DNA from: Ignavibacteria bacterium
GTDB lineage: Bacteria > Bacteroidota > Ignavibacteria > UBA10030 > SZUA-254
Reading direction: 5' to 3'
DNA length: 63,219 nt
Assembly: GCA_016178595.1 (NCBI GenBank)
Contig: JACOSY010000045.1
Span: 1 to 63,219, forward strand
The notes below the pieces were generated by a model. The model saw only the letters and a list, made by a program, of their open reading frames with translations. It made no database searches and was not told where the DNA came from. The first letter of the stretch is position 1; the number at the start of each line of letters is the position of its first letter. Shown here piece by piece: positions 16,673-25,908 of this stretch. The position numbers and the translations under genes were made by a program.

Positions 16673-19447
16673 TCACCAGGTTGCGAGTTTGTTTTTATTC
16701 CATGCTTCAATGATTTCGCGGTTCGTTCGCACATTTGAACGAAAAGATTCACGGAACTTGACGTCCGAAATTTTTCCAGCCTGCGCTGTCACCAGATTAT
16801 AAGCTTTCTCCAGATATCGTCGCGAGGCATCCTGATTTCCCAGCGCCGAATGAACTTGAGAGATGTTCCAATACGCTCCCCACGAAAGAAGGTCGGAATC
16901 GCGCGAAGTCACATACGCTGTTAGAAGACCCTCGATCTTAGGGAGAAGAACCTGAGCTTCCGATTCCTTGCGAATCTTTATCATGACAAGCCCGAGGAAC
17001 GACTGTTCAACGATCTGTCCGAGCGTATCCTTCAGTTCGGAGGCGATCATACCAGCTTGTTCAAAGAATTCCCTGGCTCTCGAAACATCATTCTGCAGCA
17101 AATAGTATTTTCCCAGACTTTGAAGAGTTATTCCTTCATTCTCTTTAGCTCCTATTTCCCGATTGATTTTCAGGCTCCTCGAAAGAAAGGTGAGGGCTTG
17201 GGAGAATTGACCTATTTCCGTATGGACTAATCCCATATTGTTTAGTGCGGTCGCGAGGTCTACGCGATCGTTCAAGCCTTCTACAATTTTCGCTGCCTTT
17301 GTATAATATTCGAGTGCTGTAGGATAATCGCCATAATCCTCATAGATGTTGCCGATATTGTTCAAGGTTTGACCTTCGCTCTTGTGATCGCCAAGTGCTT
17401 GAGATATCTTGAGGCTCCGATCGTAAAAAGACAACGCATTTTGGTAATCACCCTGGTTGCTATACAGAAGCCCAATATTATTGAGTGTATTACCTTGTTG
17501 GCTTTGGTCGCCAATTTCCTCATCGATTTTCAGTGCACGGTTGTAATGTTCGAGCGCGCGCTTGTAATCGTATTGATCCCAGTAAACTAAGCCCATGTTT
17601 CCGAGAGTTTGCGCTTGACCCTGGAGGTCTCCAATTTCTTGGCGTAGCTGTAAGCTCTCGTTGTAATATTCGAGCGCCTTGCGGTAAGCGGCCTGATTCC
17701 AATACACCAGACCAAAATTGTTAAGAATTCGTGCTTCACCAAAACGGTCTCCAAGTTCGCGGGTGATCGGAAGAGCGTCCGAGTAAAATCCGATCGCCTC
17801 AGTGTATTTACCCCGATGCCATTTCGTTAAGCCGATCCCGCGTAGGCACGCCGCCTCTGTGAGACGCTCGCCGCGTGCCCGGGCTACCACAAGAGCGGCT
17901 TCGTAGATGTGCTCCGCTTTTTCGTATTCACCGCTGTGTGTGGAGATTTCAGCCAAGCCAATGCGTGCCGCCGTCATGGTCGAATCCAACTGGATGGCTC
18001 TGGAATACAGACCCTGCGCCACCGCAACGTCTTCTTTGCTTTGTTTGTGATCGTACGTGTATTTTGCTCTCAGGTAGTATTCAAACGCCTCGGGATTTTC
18101 TGATCGTTTGGTGGAAAGCTCTTTCTCTGTTTGTTTGGACGTCGTTACCTGGAGCGCTCTGAGGATAGAAAGCGCCATGTCAGTCTGAAGCTTCGCGATT
18201 TCGCTCGATCGAAGTTGTGGTCGATCTGCCCAGAGTGTTCTCTTACTTTTGACATCGATCAGTTGTGCGGAGATTTTGAATATGCTGTCTTGCCGAAGGA
18301 TGCTTCCTTCAAGGATGTGCCCGACGTTGAGTCGTTGAGAAATTTCTTCTAAACTGACTTGTGCGTCGCGAAGCTGGAGAATATCGTTCATGGGAGAAAC
18401 CCTGATCCAGCCGGCACGAGCGAGATCGACGATGAGATCCTGAGTAATACCCCAGCTGAGCGGCTCATCCGCCGCGGGTCCCAAGTTTTTTAAATACAAA
18501 ACAGCAATCGAGGGAATTTCTTCCTTCGTCGTGTTCGATGGGGAGAAGAGATAAGCGAGAAGGAGGATGCCAATGACTGCCGCAATCCACCACCGCCTGC
18601 TCCATGCGGTTGATTTCTCGATTGCGGTTTTTTCCGGGGCTGAATGCCGGATTGACCGGATAATATCGTTTGCACTTTGAAATCGTTTGGCGGGATCTTT
18701 CTCCAGACATTTTTCAACAATCTGATCAAGTGCGGGAGGGATGTTGGGAAACTGACTGGAGAGTGGAACCGGATCCTTCGTGAGGATGGAGAAGACAATC
18801 GTCGGTTGAAGATCGGAAGTGAATGGAAGGCGTCCTGCAAGCATCTCATAAAAAACGACACCAAAGGACCAGATGTCTGTTCGATGATTGATCTCTGATC
18901 CTTGAAGTTGTTCAGGCGACATGTACGCAAGCGTTCCAGAGATCGTTTCCGACTTCGTCACGCCGCTTTGGGAGCGGATTCTCGAGAGGCCAAAGTCGGT
19001 AATCTTCGCCGATCCATCCTCGGCGAACATAATGTTTTCGGACTTGATGTCGTGATGCACGAGTCCTTTTGCGTGAGCGTATGCCAGTCCTTCTGCGATC
19101 TGTGAAGCAATGCCGCAAGCTTCTTCAATGGGGAGCGGCCCTTTGGATAGTATACGCTCCCTCAGTGTTCGGCCGGGAAGGTGTTCCAGAACGATGAACT
19201 GGCGTCCATCGGAACTATCGAGGTCATAAATGGTGGAAATGTTTTTGTGATTCAGGGAAGAAATCGCGCGCGCTTCATCCCGGAGTTGCTTAAAGCTCTC
19301 AGCTGTAAAGGAACCTTCCGGAAGGAATTTAAGCGCAACATAGCGCTTGAGGCGGAGATCCTCTGCCTTGTACACTACGCCCATACCCCCGTGCCCGATA
19401 CCTTCAAGGATGTGGTAGTGAGAGACGGTCTGGCCGATCAACTCCAT
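16673..19447 (-). CDS. Ser/Thr protein kinase with membrane segment and TPR sensor region
   Basis: The 924-residue product starts at an ATG 6 bases behind GGAG (a GTG at 19459 is less likely). Residues 10-270 form a Hanks-type kinase: GxGxxG loop GIGHGGMG, Lys40 in VALKF, catalytic HHDIKSEN (HRD changed to HHD), DFG and APE-like SPEQL. A single membrane segment lies near 283-301 (WWIAAVIGILLLAYLF). A FlgO/TolB-N-like domain (IAVLYLKNLG... GWIRVSPMNDILQLRD) follows, then at least nine TPR units of the TPR_12 type (NNIGLLYSNQGDYQNALSFY and relatives). The TPR part should sense a partner. It is coupled to the sigma-54 activator. Confidence 0.92.
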   Translation of the reverse strand: MELIGQTVSHYHILEGIGHGGMGVVYKAEDLRLKRYVALKFLPEGSFTAESFKQLRDEARAISSLNHKNISTIYDLDSSDGRQFIVLEHLPGRTLRERILSKGPLPIEEACGIASQIAEGLAYAHAKGLVHHDIKSENIMFAEDGSAKITDFGLSRIRSQSGVTKSETISGTLAYMSPEQLQGSEINHRTDIWSFGVVFYEMLAGRLPFTSDLQPTIVFSILTKDPVPLSSQFPNIPPALDQIVEKCLEKDPAKRFQSANDIIRSIRHSAPEKTAIEKSTAWSRRWWIAAVIGILLLAYLFSPSNTTKEEIPSIAVLYLKNLGPAADEPLSWGITQDLIVDLARAGWIRVSPMNDILQLRDAQVSLEEISQRLNVGHILEGSILRQDSIFKISAQLIDVKSKRTLWADRPQLRSSEIAKLQTDMALSILRALQVTTSKQTEKELSTKRSENPEAFEYYLRAKYTYDHKQSKEDVAVAQGLYSRAIQLDSTMTAARIGLAEISTHSGEYEKAEHIYEAALVVARARGERLTEAACLRGIGLTKWHRGKYTEAIGFYSDALPITRELGDRFGEARILNNFGLVYWNQAAYRKALEYYNESLQLRQEIGDLQGQAQTLGNMGLVYWDQYDYKRALEHYNRALKIDEEIGDQSQQGNTLNNIGLLYSNQGDYQNALSFYDRSLKISQALGDHKSEGQTLNNIGNIYEDYGDYPTALEYYTKAAKIVEGLNDRVDLATALNNMGLVHTEIGQFSQALTFLSRSLKINREIGAKENEGITLQSLGKYYLLQNDVSRAREFFEQAGMIASELKDTLGQIVEQSFLGLVMIKIRKESEAQVLLPKIEGLLTAYVTSRDSDLLSWGAYWNISQVHSALGNQDASRRYLEKAYNLVTAQAGKISDVKFRESFRSNVRTNREIIEAWNKNKLATW

Positions 19448-19459
19448 GGGAAACTCCAC

Positions 19460-19833
19460 ATCATGTAAATAGCTGTCTGTAATTTAGTCGAGGGCAAACA
19501 AAAAGCAAGTTAGGGAACATGGAAAGAATAGTCGCTTCGGGGAGTTTTGGTGTAGTATCCATCCGGGGCCGGATACGCTCCGGTATTCAATCGACAGACT
19601 CATCACCGATATCAAACCATGACGGCTCGGCGAAACCACTGGTGCTGGTGAAGTAGCGCTTGATCGGGTCATTACTGCAAAGTCGCCTCATCCAACTTGT
19701 GCAGTGCCCGGACAAAGAGAGGTAAGATCGTTGGCCAACACAGCCCCCGTGTAAGTGGCATTCAACAGGACACCGAACTGCTTGAAAATCACCTCAAGGG
19801 TTTGTACCTTACGCCATCATTCAGGAATCAGTG
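19460..19833 (+). other. 374-base gap between divergent operons, with a possible gene remnant
   Basis: No intact gene is visible. On the minus strand 19587-19673 reads NDPIKRYFTSTSGF-AEPSWFDIGDESVD before a stop, which looks like the C-terminal end of a lost protein of unknown family. No start, ribosome site or continuous frame supports it further. Promoters for the two divergent units must also lie here, but I could not identify clear boxes. Confidence 0.3.
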
Positions 19834-20430
19834 ATGGTTTGGATCCAGTTCCAGCATACGTTTCTGCTTCTCTTATTATTGTTTTTCAGTAATTTTTCAT
19901 CCGCTTACTGCCAGGTCCTTCCTTTTCATTACTATACCACAAAAGATGGTCTCCCATCGAACGATATCCATGCTCTGTATCAAGACTCTCGAGGCTTCAT
20001 CTGGATCGGCACTGCAGAAGGGTTGAGTTTGTACGATGGCAATGCATTCACAAACTACAACACTTCCAATGGGCTCGCGTTCGATTTTGTAAGCGACGTC
20101 ATTGAAGACCGTACGTCGCCAGGCACGATGTGGATTGCTACCAATGGGGGTGGTGTGCGTAAGTTCTCTGACGGAAAATTTACAATCTTCCATCTTGGAT
20201 CGAGGCGGATCTCAGATTTTGTCGAAACCGTAATGCAAGACCGACTCGGTGTTCTATGGTGTGGATCAGATAGCGGCGTGTTCAAGATTCAGAACAATAT
20301 TGTCACCGAATTGGTACTGCCTGAATTTGATTCAGAATGTCCTTCGACTTCGCTCAGGACGACGCGTCGTGGTGAGCGGAGTCGAACCACATCACCGAAA
20401 ATAAGGCACTACCACCGAATTTCATCATGA
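19834..20430 (+). pseudogene. N-terminal part of a propeller-type sensor kinase, broken by a palindrome
   Basis: The ATG at 19834 follows AGGAA and encodes a signal peptide (about 1-28) and the first beta-propeller repeats of the two-component regulator propeller family (YYTTKDGLPSNDIHALYQD, GFIWIGTAEGLSLYDG). After PEFDSE the frame runs into a 44-bp palindromic repeat and stops at 20428-20430. The rest of the protein continues in another frame from about 20405 (EFHHEAGFWAVNSIVESN). The two parts therefore belong to one ancestral gene of about 1,000 residues. As sequenced, the sensor part is cut off from the kinase. Confidence 0.8.
20343..20386 (+). repeat. 44-bp REP-like palindrome inserted in a sensor-kinase gene
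   Basis: TTCGACTTCGCTCA (20343-20356) pairs with TGAGCGGAGTCGAA (20373-20386) at 13 of 14 positions, and the centre ACGACGCGTCGT (20359-20370) is itself a perfect palindrome. It interrupts a propeller domain and shifts the frame. The TTCGACT-CGCTCA core resembles dispersed intergenic palindromes seen in many bacterial genomes (established type, copy number here not known). No second copy is visible in this window. Confidence 0.75.
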
Positions 20431-20503
20431 GGCTGGCTTTTGGGCAGTCAATAGCATCGTCGAATCGAACGATAGCACCGTATGGATCGCAAGTGGGTCA
20501 AGC

Positions 20504-22918
20504 TTGTTTTGCTACTCCCGATTATCCGATAAGCTCGACTTCATTGATATTCAAGAGCCAGAGCAACGCGCTGAGAGAATGTGCAAAGATGCACTCGGAG
20601 ATCTCTGGGTGACGACATATGGCGGCGATATTCTTCAGATCCGGGGTAAGAAAATCTTGCGCCGCTGTCACAGCGGATTGCACAAAACACCTGGGTACGA
20701 TACGTTCTACTCGCTTCATGACGATGGGAAAGGACAACTGTGGGCGTCGACGTGGTCGGGTCTCCTCAGGATTCCGAAAGACCATCTCTCTCGATATAAT
20801 ATCGTGCAGTACACCTCTGAAAATGGCTTGCCGGAAGATATGCTCTTCACATTTCTCATCGATCGTGAGGAGAATTATTGGATTGGCACTCAGACACGAG
20901 GTGTCGCAAAATTAACCGAGAAAAATGTATACAAATTTTTATTCCCCGGCTTCACATTCCATGGGATAAACAATTCGAGCGGAACGTCGGACAGGTTTGG
21001 TCGCATTTGGCTTGCAGCATCAAAAGGGATCTGGGAGATCTGGTGTGATGACCAAGACCGCTGGCATACCTTTTTCCATAGATTGCTGGATGAGAGATCC
21101 CGAAGTTCGCTGATCAACATCATTTGCGATTCTCAAGACCAAATATGGATCGGCAGGAATTCACCGACAACAATCCGATGCTATTCGATAGATCGACAAT
21201 TCGACCGAGAATCTCGGCTTAACTTGAAGAAAGAATTACTGCTGCGCCGAGAAATTCCGGACGGGATGGTAGGTTTCATCCTTGACCGACGTGGCTATCT
21301 TTGGATATCCACGACTGGTGTTGCTGTAGTTGACCCATCGAAACTGCCACGACTGAAACGGGTGTTCACTGAGGCGGATGGAATTCCTCCGGGTTCCATT
21401 CGTGCACTCTATGAGGATCATAACGGAAACATCTGGCTTGGCGGCGGTTATGGAGGTGGAGTTGCGATGGTGCCCAAAGGAGATTGGAACCGAGCGATTG
21501 CGGAACGTTATACGTTAGATAATGGTCTTCCTGATGATTTGATCCGTGCGTTGGGAGAAGATAAGAACGGGCGGCTCCTCATTGGAAGCCGTTTCGGTGG
21601 TCTCACCATTCTCGACCATGGACAGTTTACCACCTACACAACCAAAGACGGTCTCCTCAGCAACGGTATATTGGGGATTGTGAGAGACAGTTTGGGAAAC
21701 ATCATCGTCGGCACACATCTCGGATTGCAAGTGTTCAATGCAGCAAGTTCGATAGCGTTTGAATCAAATAATGAGTTGGTCGGAATTCAGGCCGTGTCCT
21801 CGGGCGTTTGCCCTAACCAGGATATATGGCTTGTCGGGCAGGATGCCCTGATTATCTACGAGTACTCGAAACGCAGACGTTCTCCTCTTCCACCGCCGGT
21901 ATACATCACAAACATTACCGTGAATGGAAACAAAGTCCCGACCGATGGAACACATAAGCTTTCTCACGATCAGAACAACGTCTTGCTCAACTTTGTCGGT
22001 ATCAGTTTCAAGGATGAGCGCGCAATCCGGTATCAATACCGATTGATTGAAAATGACCGTGATTGGCAGCCGTTAACAAAGCAAACCTCCGTTACTTATG
22101 CCGCGCTTAAGCCGGGAGCATACACGTTCGAGGTGAAGGCAATCAATGCGGATGGCATCAAGAGCACTCAGCCGGCGATTTTCGCCTTCACGATCCTTTC
22201 GCCGTTCTGGCTACGGTGGTGGTTCATTCTCCTTGTGAACGCAGTCATCATCGGAATCATCACGCTCGGTTATCGTTACAGGATGTATCAGCTCTTGAAG
22301 ATTGAGAGAATGCGGACACGTATCGCCTCCGACCTGCACGACGACATCGGTGCAAGCCTGACGCGTATCGCGCTCTTCAGCGAGGTTGCCAAAGAGGAGG
22401 CGGCAACGTCATCACCGAAGCTCATTGAAATGGCCGACAAGATCGGTATGAACGCCCGTGAACTGTTGGATGCCGTTGGCACGCTCGTCTGGTCGATCGA
22501 CCCTCGGCACGATCGGTTCGAGGATGTGCTCACCCATCTCAAGAACTTCGCCCAGGAAATGCTCTCGATGAAGGGCATTGATTACAGTTTCAACGTCCAG
22601 CAAGAGGCAAGACAGCTCAATCTTCCACTCGATGCACGGAAGAATATCCTGCTCGTCTTCAAGGAAGCCATCAATAACATTGTCAAACATGCCCACTGCA
22701 AGAGAGTCGAGATCGACCTGGAATTGAGGAACGGACAGTTTGAGATGCGCATTGCCGATGACGGCAAAGGAATCGCCTCGACAATACTCCGACCCGGTCA
22801 TGGACTAATGAACATGCGCATGAGGGCACAAGCGATTGGCGGAGAATTCGACATTAAAACGACGAAAGGCCAAGGAACTGTCGTCCTGCTCAAGCTGCCA
22901 GTCGCAACGCGAAAATGA
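20504..22918 (+). CDS. Propeller/Y_Y_Y-domain sensor histidine kinase, downstream part
   Basis: The frame is in register with protein-like sequence from about 20405, so the TTG at 20504 is only the first start-like codon and not a natural beginning. It encodes further propeller blades (DNGLPDDLIRALGEDKNGRLLIG), a Y_Y_Y domain (RYQYRLIENDRDWQPLT), one membrane helix (WWFILLVNAVIIGIITLGY), a HisKA_3 dimer helix with DLHDDIGASLTRI (phospho-His near residue 612) and an HATPase domain with ADDGKG and GHGLMNMRMRA. Blades would lie in the periplasm and signal across the membrane. Without its signal peptide the fragment would not be placed correctly. The response regulator follows. Confidence 0.85.
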   Translation: MFCYSRLSDKLDFIDIQEPEQRAERMCKDALGDLWVTTYGGDILQIRGKKILRRCHSGLHKTPGYDTFYSLHDDGKGQLWASTWSGLLRIPKDHLSRYNIVQYTSENGLPEDMLFTFLIDREENYWIGTQTRGVAKLTEKNVYKFLFPGFTFHGINNSSGTSDRFGRIWLAASKGIWEIWCDDQDRWHTFFHRLLDERSRSSLINIICDSQDQIWIGRNSPTTIRCYSIDRQFDRESRLNLKKELLLRREIPDGMVGFILDRRGYLWISTTGVAVVDPSKLPRLKRVFTEADGIPPGSIRALYEDHNGNIWLGGGYGGGVAMVPKGDWNRAIAERYTLDNGLPDDLIRALGEDKNGRLLIGSRFGGLTILDHGQFTTYTTKDGLLSNGILGIVRDSLGNIIVGTHLGLQVFNAASSIAFESNNELVGIQAVSSGVCPNQDIWLVGQDALIIYEYSKRRRSPLPPPVYITNITVNGNKVPTDGTHKLSHDQNNVLLNFVGISFKDERAIRYQYRLIENDRDWQPLTKQTSVTYAALKPGAYTFEVKAINADGIKSTQPAIFAFTILSPFWLRWWFILLVNAVIIGIITLGYRYRMYQLLKIERMRTRIASDLHDDIGASLTRIALFSEVAKEEAATSSPKLIEMADKIGMNARELLDAVGTLVWSIDPRHDRFEDVLTHLKNFAQEMLSMKGIDYSFNVQQEARQLNLPLDARKNILLVFKEAINNIVKHAHCKRVEIDLELRNGQFEMRIADDGKGIASTILRPGHGLMNMRMRAQAIGGEFDIKTTKGQGTVVLLKLPVATRK

Positions 22919-22968
22919 CATGAACATGGCATTGTCTTGAAGAGATTCCATTGCTATCATAATCTTGT

Positions 22969-23616
22969 ATGATTAAAAATAAAATAATACACGTTGCCAT
23001 CGTTGAAGACGACGACGACATGCGCACCGCGCTTCAGCATCTGATCGCCAGCACCGAAGGATTTGCCTGCGATGGCGCATTCGAGAACTGTGAATCTGCT
23101 CTCTCCCGTATCGAAGAAGAGCGACCGGATGTCATTCTCATGGACATCAATCTCCCAGGAATGTCCGGAATCGAAGGAGTTCGCCGCATTAAGTCATTTT
23201 GCCCTGAGGTAAACATCCTCATGCAAACGGTCTATCAGGACGACGACAATATCTTTCGCTCGATCTGTGCCGGCGCCTCGGGTTATCTCTTGAAACGCAC
23301 GCCAAAGGATCTCTTGCTGAATTCCATCAGAGAAGTTTACTCCGGCGGTGCGCCAATGAATTCAAGTATTGCACGGCGTGTAATCGAGTTGTTCCGGAAA
23401 ACTGCCGTCCCTGCTCGGGAAGAGTCCTCCCTCACGCAGCGCGAGATCGAAATCCTTCAATCGTTGGTCGATGGCTGCAGCTACAAAATGATCGCCGATC
23501 GGCACAACATCAGCATCGAGACCGTCCGCAACCACATCAAGCACATCTACGAGAAGCTCCACGTCCACTCCAAGTCGGAGGCAGTGGCAAAGGCGTTGAA
23601 AGAACGGCTAGTTTGA
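22969..23616 (+). CDS. NarL/LuxR-family response regulator
   Basis: The 215-residue protein has a receiver domain with acidic pocket VEDDDD (12-17), phospho-acceptor Asp59 in VILMDINLPG and Lys near 109 in YLLKRTP, then a LuxR-type helix-turn-helix (LTQREIEILQSLVDGCSYKM... SIETVRNHIKHIYEKL). It is the expected partner of the HisKA_3 kinase 50 bases upstream, and pairs of this kind usually act as transcription factors. No strong ribosome site precedes the ATG, which suggests co-translation or a weak start. Whether it still receives phosphate, given the broken kinase gene, is open. Confidence 0.93.
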   Translation: MIKNKIIHVAIVEDDDDMRTALQHLIASTEGFACDGAFENCESALSRIEEERPDVILMDINLPGMSGIEGVRRIKSFCPEVNILMQTVYQDDDNIFRSICAGASGYLLKRTPKDLLLNSIREVYSGGAPMNSSIARRVIELFRKTAVPAREESSLTQREIEILQSLVDGCSYKMIADRHNISIETVRNHIKHIYEKLHVHSKSEAVAKALKERLV

Positions 23617-23892
23617 GGTTCGGGGTTTGGGGTTCGAGTTTGGGTTCAGGATTCATGCTGCAAGTCTAATCGGGGTTGTAATGGGGGTTACTCCTGAACG
23701 GTGCTCTCGTGGGAACACAACTTCCGCTTTTCAATCCAAAATCAGAAATCTCAAATTCTAAAGATGACATCTTTATGGCATTGAGAGTTGTGCCACTGTG
23801 CTGTAACTTGAGTCAGGAAGTTCCAAAGAGCATTGGCCCATAAGCCAAGAAGCGTAAACGATTATTCAGTAACCAAAATCTAGGAGGTTGTT

Positions 23893-25908
23893 ATGAAGTA
23901 CACGGCAATTGTTCTCGCGATCTGTTGTGTTATGCTGTCCGCGGCGCAGGCTCAGGAGGAAGGACATGAAAAACCCTACCTCGATTTCTGGAACAATTGG
24001 CTCACGCCGACTGAGTACAGCCAGCAACTCAATTATGTCCAGAATCAGATGAAGGATGAATCCCAAGTAGAAAAGAACTTCAAGAACAGACGAAGGGAAG
24101 TACTTGCTGCCGAAAAATGGATTGGGATTGGACCAAGCCATGTGCAGATGGGAGATTCCCACCTCTCGTTTTTTGGCAGGATTCGAGTTATTCACCCATA
24201 CTGGAATCCGATCTCCTCAACGCAGGAAGTCTATTGTGGAGCTTCCAGCGGCGGCTTGTGGTACGCAGGGCCAACGTATGATTGGAAATCACTTGGCGAT
24301 AACTTACCCAATCCGTCGGTCGGCGCATTTGTCATCAAACCCGATGACCCAAAGACGATCTTTGTCGGAACAGGGGACTGGAGCCGATTTGGTGGCGCGG
24401 GATTGTTCAAGACCGCCGATCGAGGGCTAAACTGGGTGAAGGTCCCGCTCATGGCGGGGACGGACGAGATAATTCCAGCGGCGATCACTGATCTTTTTTA
24501 TAATCCTTCCGACATGAACACAATGTGGCTCTCTTCGTCGAGCGGTGTATTCAAGTCAACGAATGGAGGATCGACTTGGAATCTCAATGTCGTGCACACC
24601 GCGGCGCCGCAAGCGGGAGTGTGGGACATGGTTATGAATCCCGCCGATCCGAGTATGATATATGTCGCGCTCGCTTTCGGGAAAGGCGTCTGGCGAACAA
24701 CAAACGCAGGTGGTGAATGGGCACCACGAAATTTCGGGCTTCCCGTCCTCGATGGCAACGTCGGTACTTCTCTCGCAATTGATATCAGTCGTTCGAATCC
24801 TTTAATCCTCTACGCCGCACAGACTGATAAAAATGATAACCTTCGTGGAGTTTATAAGACAACAAACGGAGGTTCATTCTGGGAGGAAACGACATCTCCT
24901 GGAGCATACATCAAGAGCGGACAAGGAGTTCATACAAATGTCATCCGGATCGATACAGAGGACCCGAACATCGTTTACGCAGGCTCGGTCGAATTTAGAA
25001 GAACGACCGACGGTGGCAGCACATGGTACAGTCCGACTGCTGCGCATGGAGACTACACAGCAATTGAATTTGGCGCGCGGCACGACTTCCTCTATGTTGG
25101 TGACGATGGGGGAATCACTTTTATGAATTATTTATTTAGCACGGATGGTAATCCCATCGTTGACAATAGCGGGTGGCGGTTTCTTCCAAGTGCGCCTATC
25201 CAGTCGTACGCGCTCGATAATGCACGGTCGGAATCGCAGTTCATGGTTTCTGGAACGCAGGACAACGGAACCATGATGACGGTTGATGGTGTGTACGAAG
25301 GTGCCCCCTGGCAACAGTTCGACGGGAATGACGGAGCGCAGCAAGTCAGTATCGATCCCAATAATGCAAACTACATCTACTTCAATCACTGGGGGGGCAA
25401 AAACAACAATCCACGATTGCGTTCACATACTCATGGTATGTCGAGTGAGGTAATCGATCAAGGGCTCATTCAAATCTATTACTCTCCGATCAGCCTGAAC
25501 AAAGGCGTGTATAAAGTTCTTTATACTGTCGACACGAGCAAGCTGTGGTTTTCTACAAATCATGGAGACAGTTGGAATCCGGCTACAACGGCGGTTCGGG
25601 ATTTCTTACCCGGTGAAGGTGTGAAAGGACTCGCGACGAATGTCACAACATCAGGCGTTGCCGATGTCTGCTACACCTGGCTTTGGAATCCAAAGAATGA
25701 TAGTGCTAGGGCATTTGTGGGTGTTCCCGGATCTATGACACAGCGACCGATGACCCTACCCGGCAACCTCTTGTTTTCGCCTAAAGGCCAAGTTGTAACT
25801 CAGGGTCTCAGAACCGATTTGTGGAGGAAAGCCACCGTGTATGCTTTCTCTGATAACCCGTGGAGAATTTTCAGGTCGAAAACCCTGGGGGCAGTTGGAC
25901 TGATATAA
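23893..25908 (+). pseudogene. YCF48/BNR-repeat exoprotein, N-terminal part (frameshifted)
   Basis: AGGAGG precedes the ATG. The product starts with a signal peptide (about 1-20, ending AQA) and carries several BNR/sortilin-like blades with the GVFKSTNGGSTW and VWRTTNAGGEW type motifs. Such seven- to ten-bladed propellers bind other proteins or glycans at the surface. The frame stops at 25908, but DNPWRIFRSKTLG followed by GSWTDIT in the -1 frame restores a perfect blade. One G is missing from a run of five (25887-25891). The whole gene would run from 23893 to 28196 and encode about 1,430 residues. Confidence 0.8.

Noticed and set aside
23617-23700. GGTTCGGGGTTTGGGGTTCGA-type low-complexity stretch as a repeat array
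   Set aside because: The units are imperfect and too few to call a tandem repeat, CRISPR or telomere-like structure.
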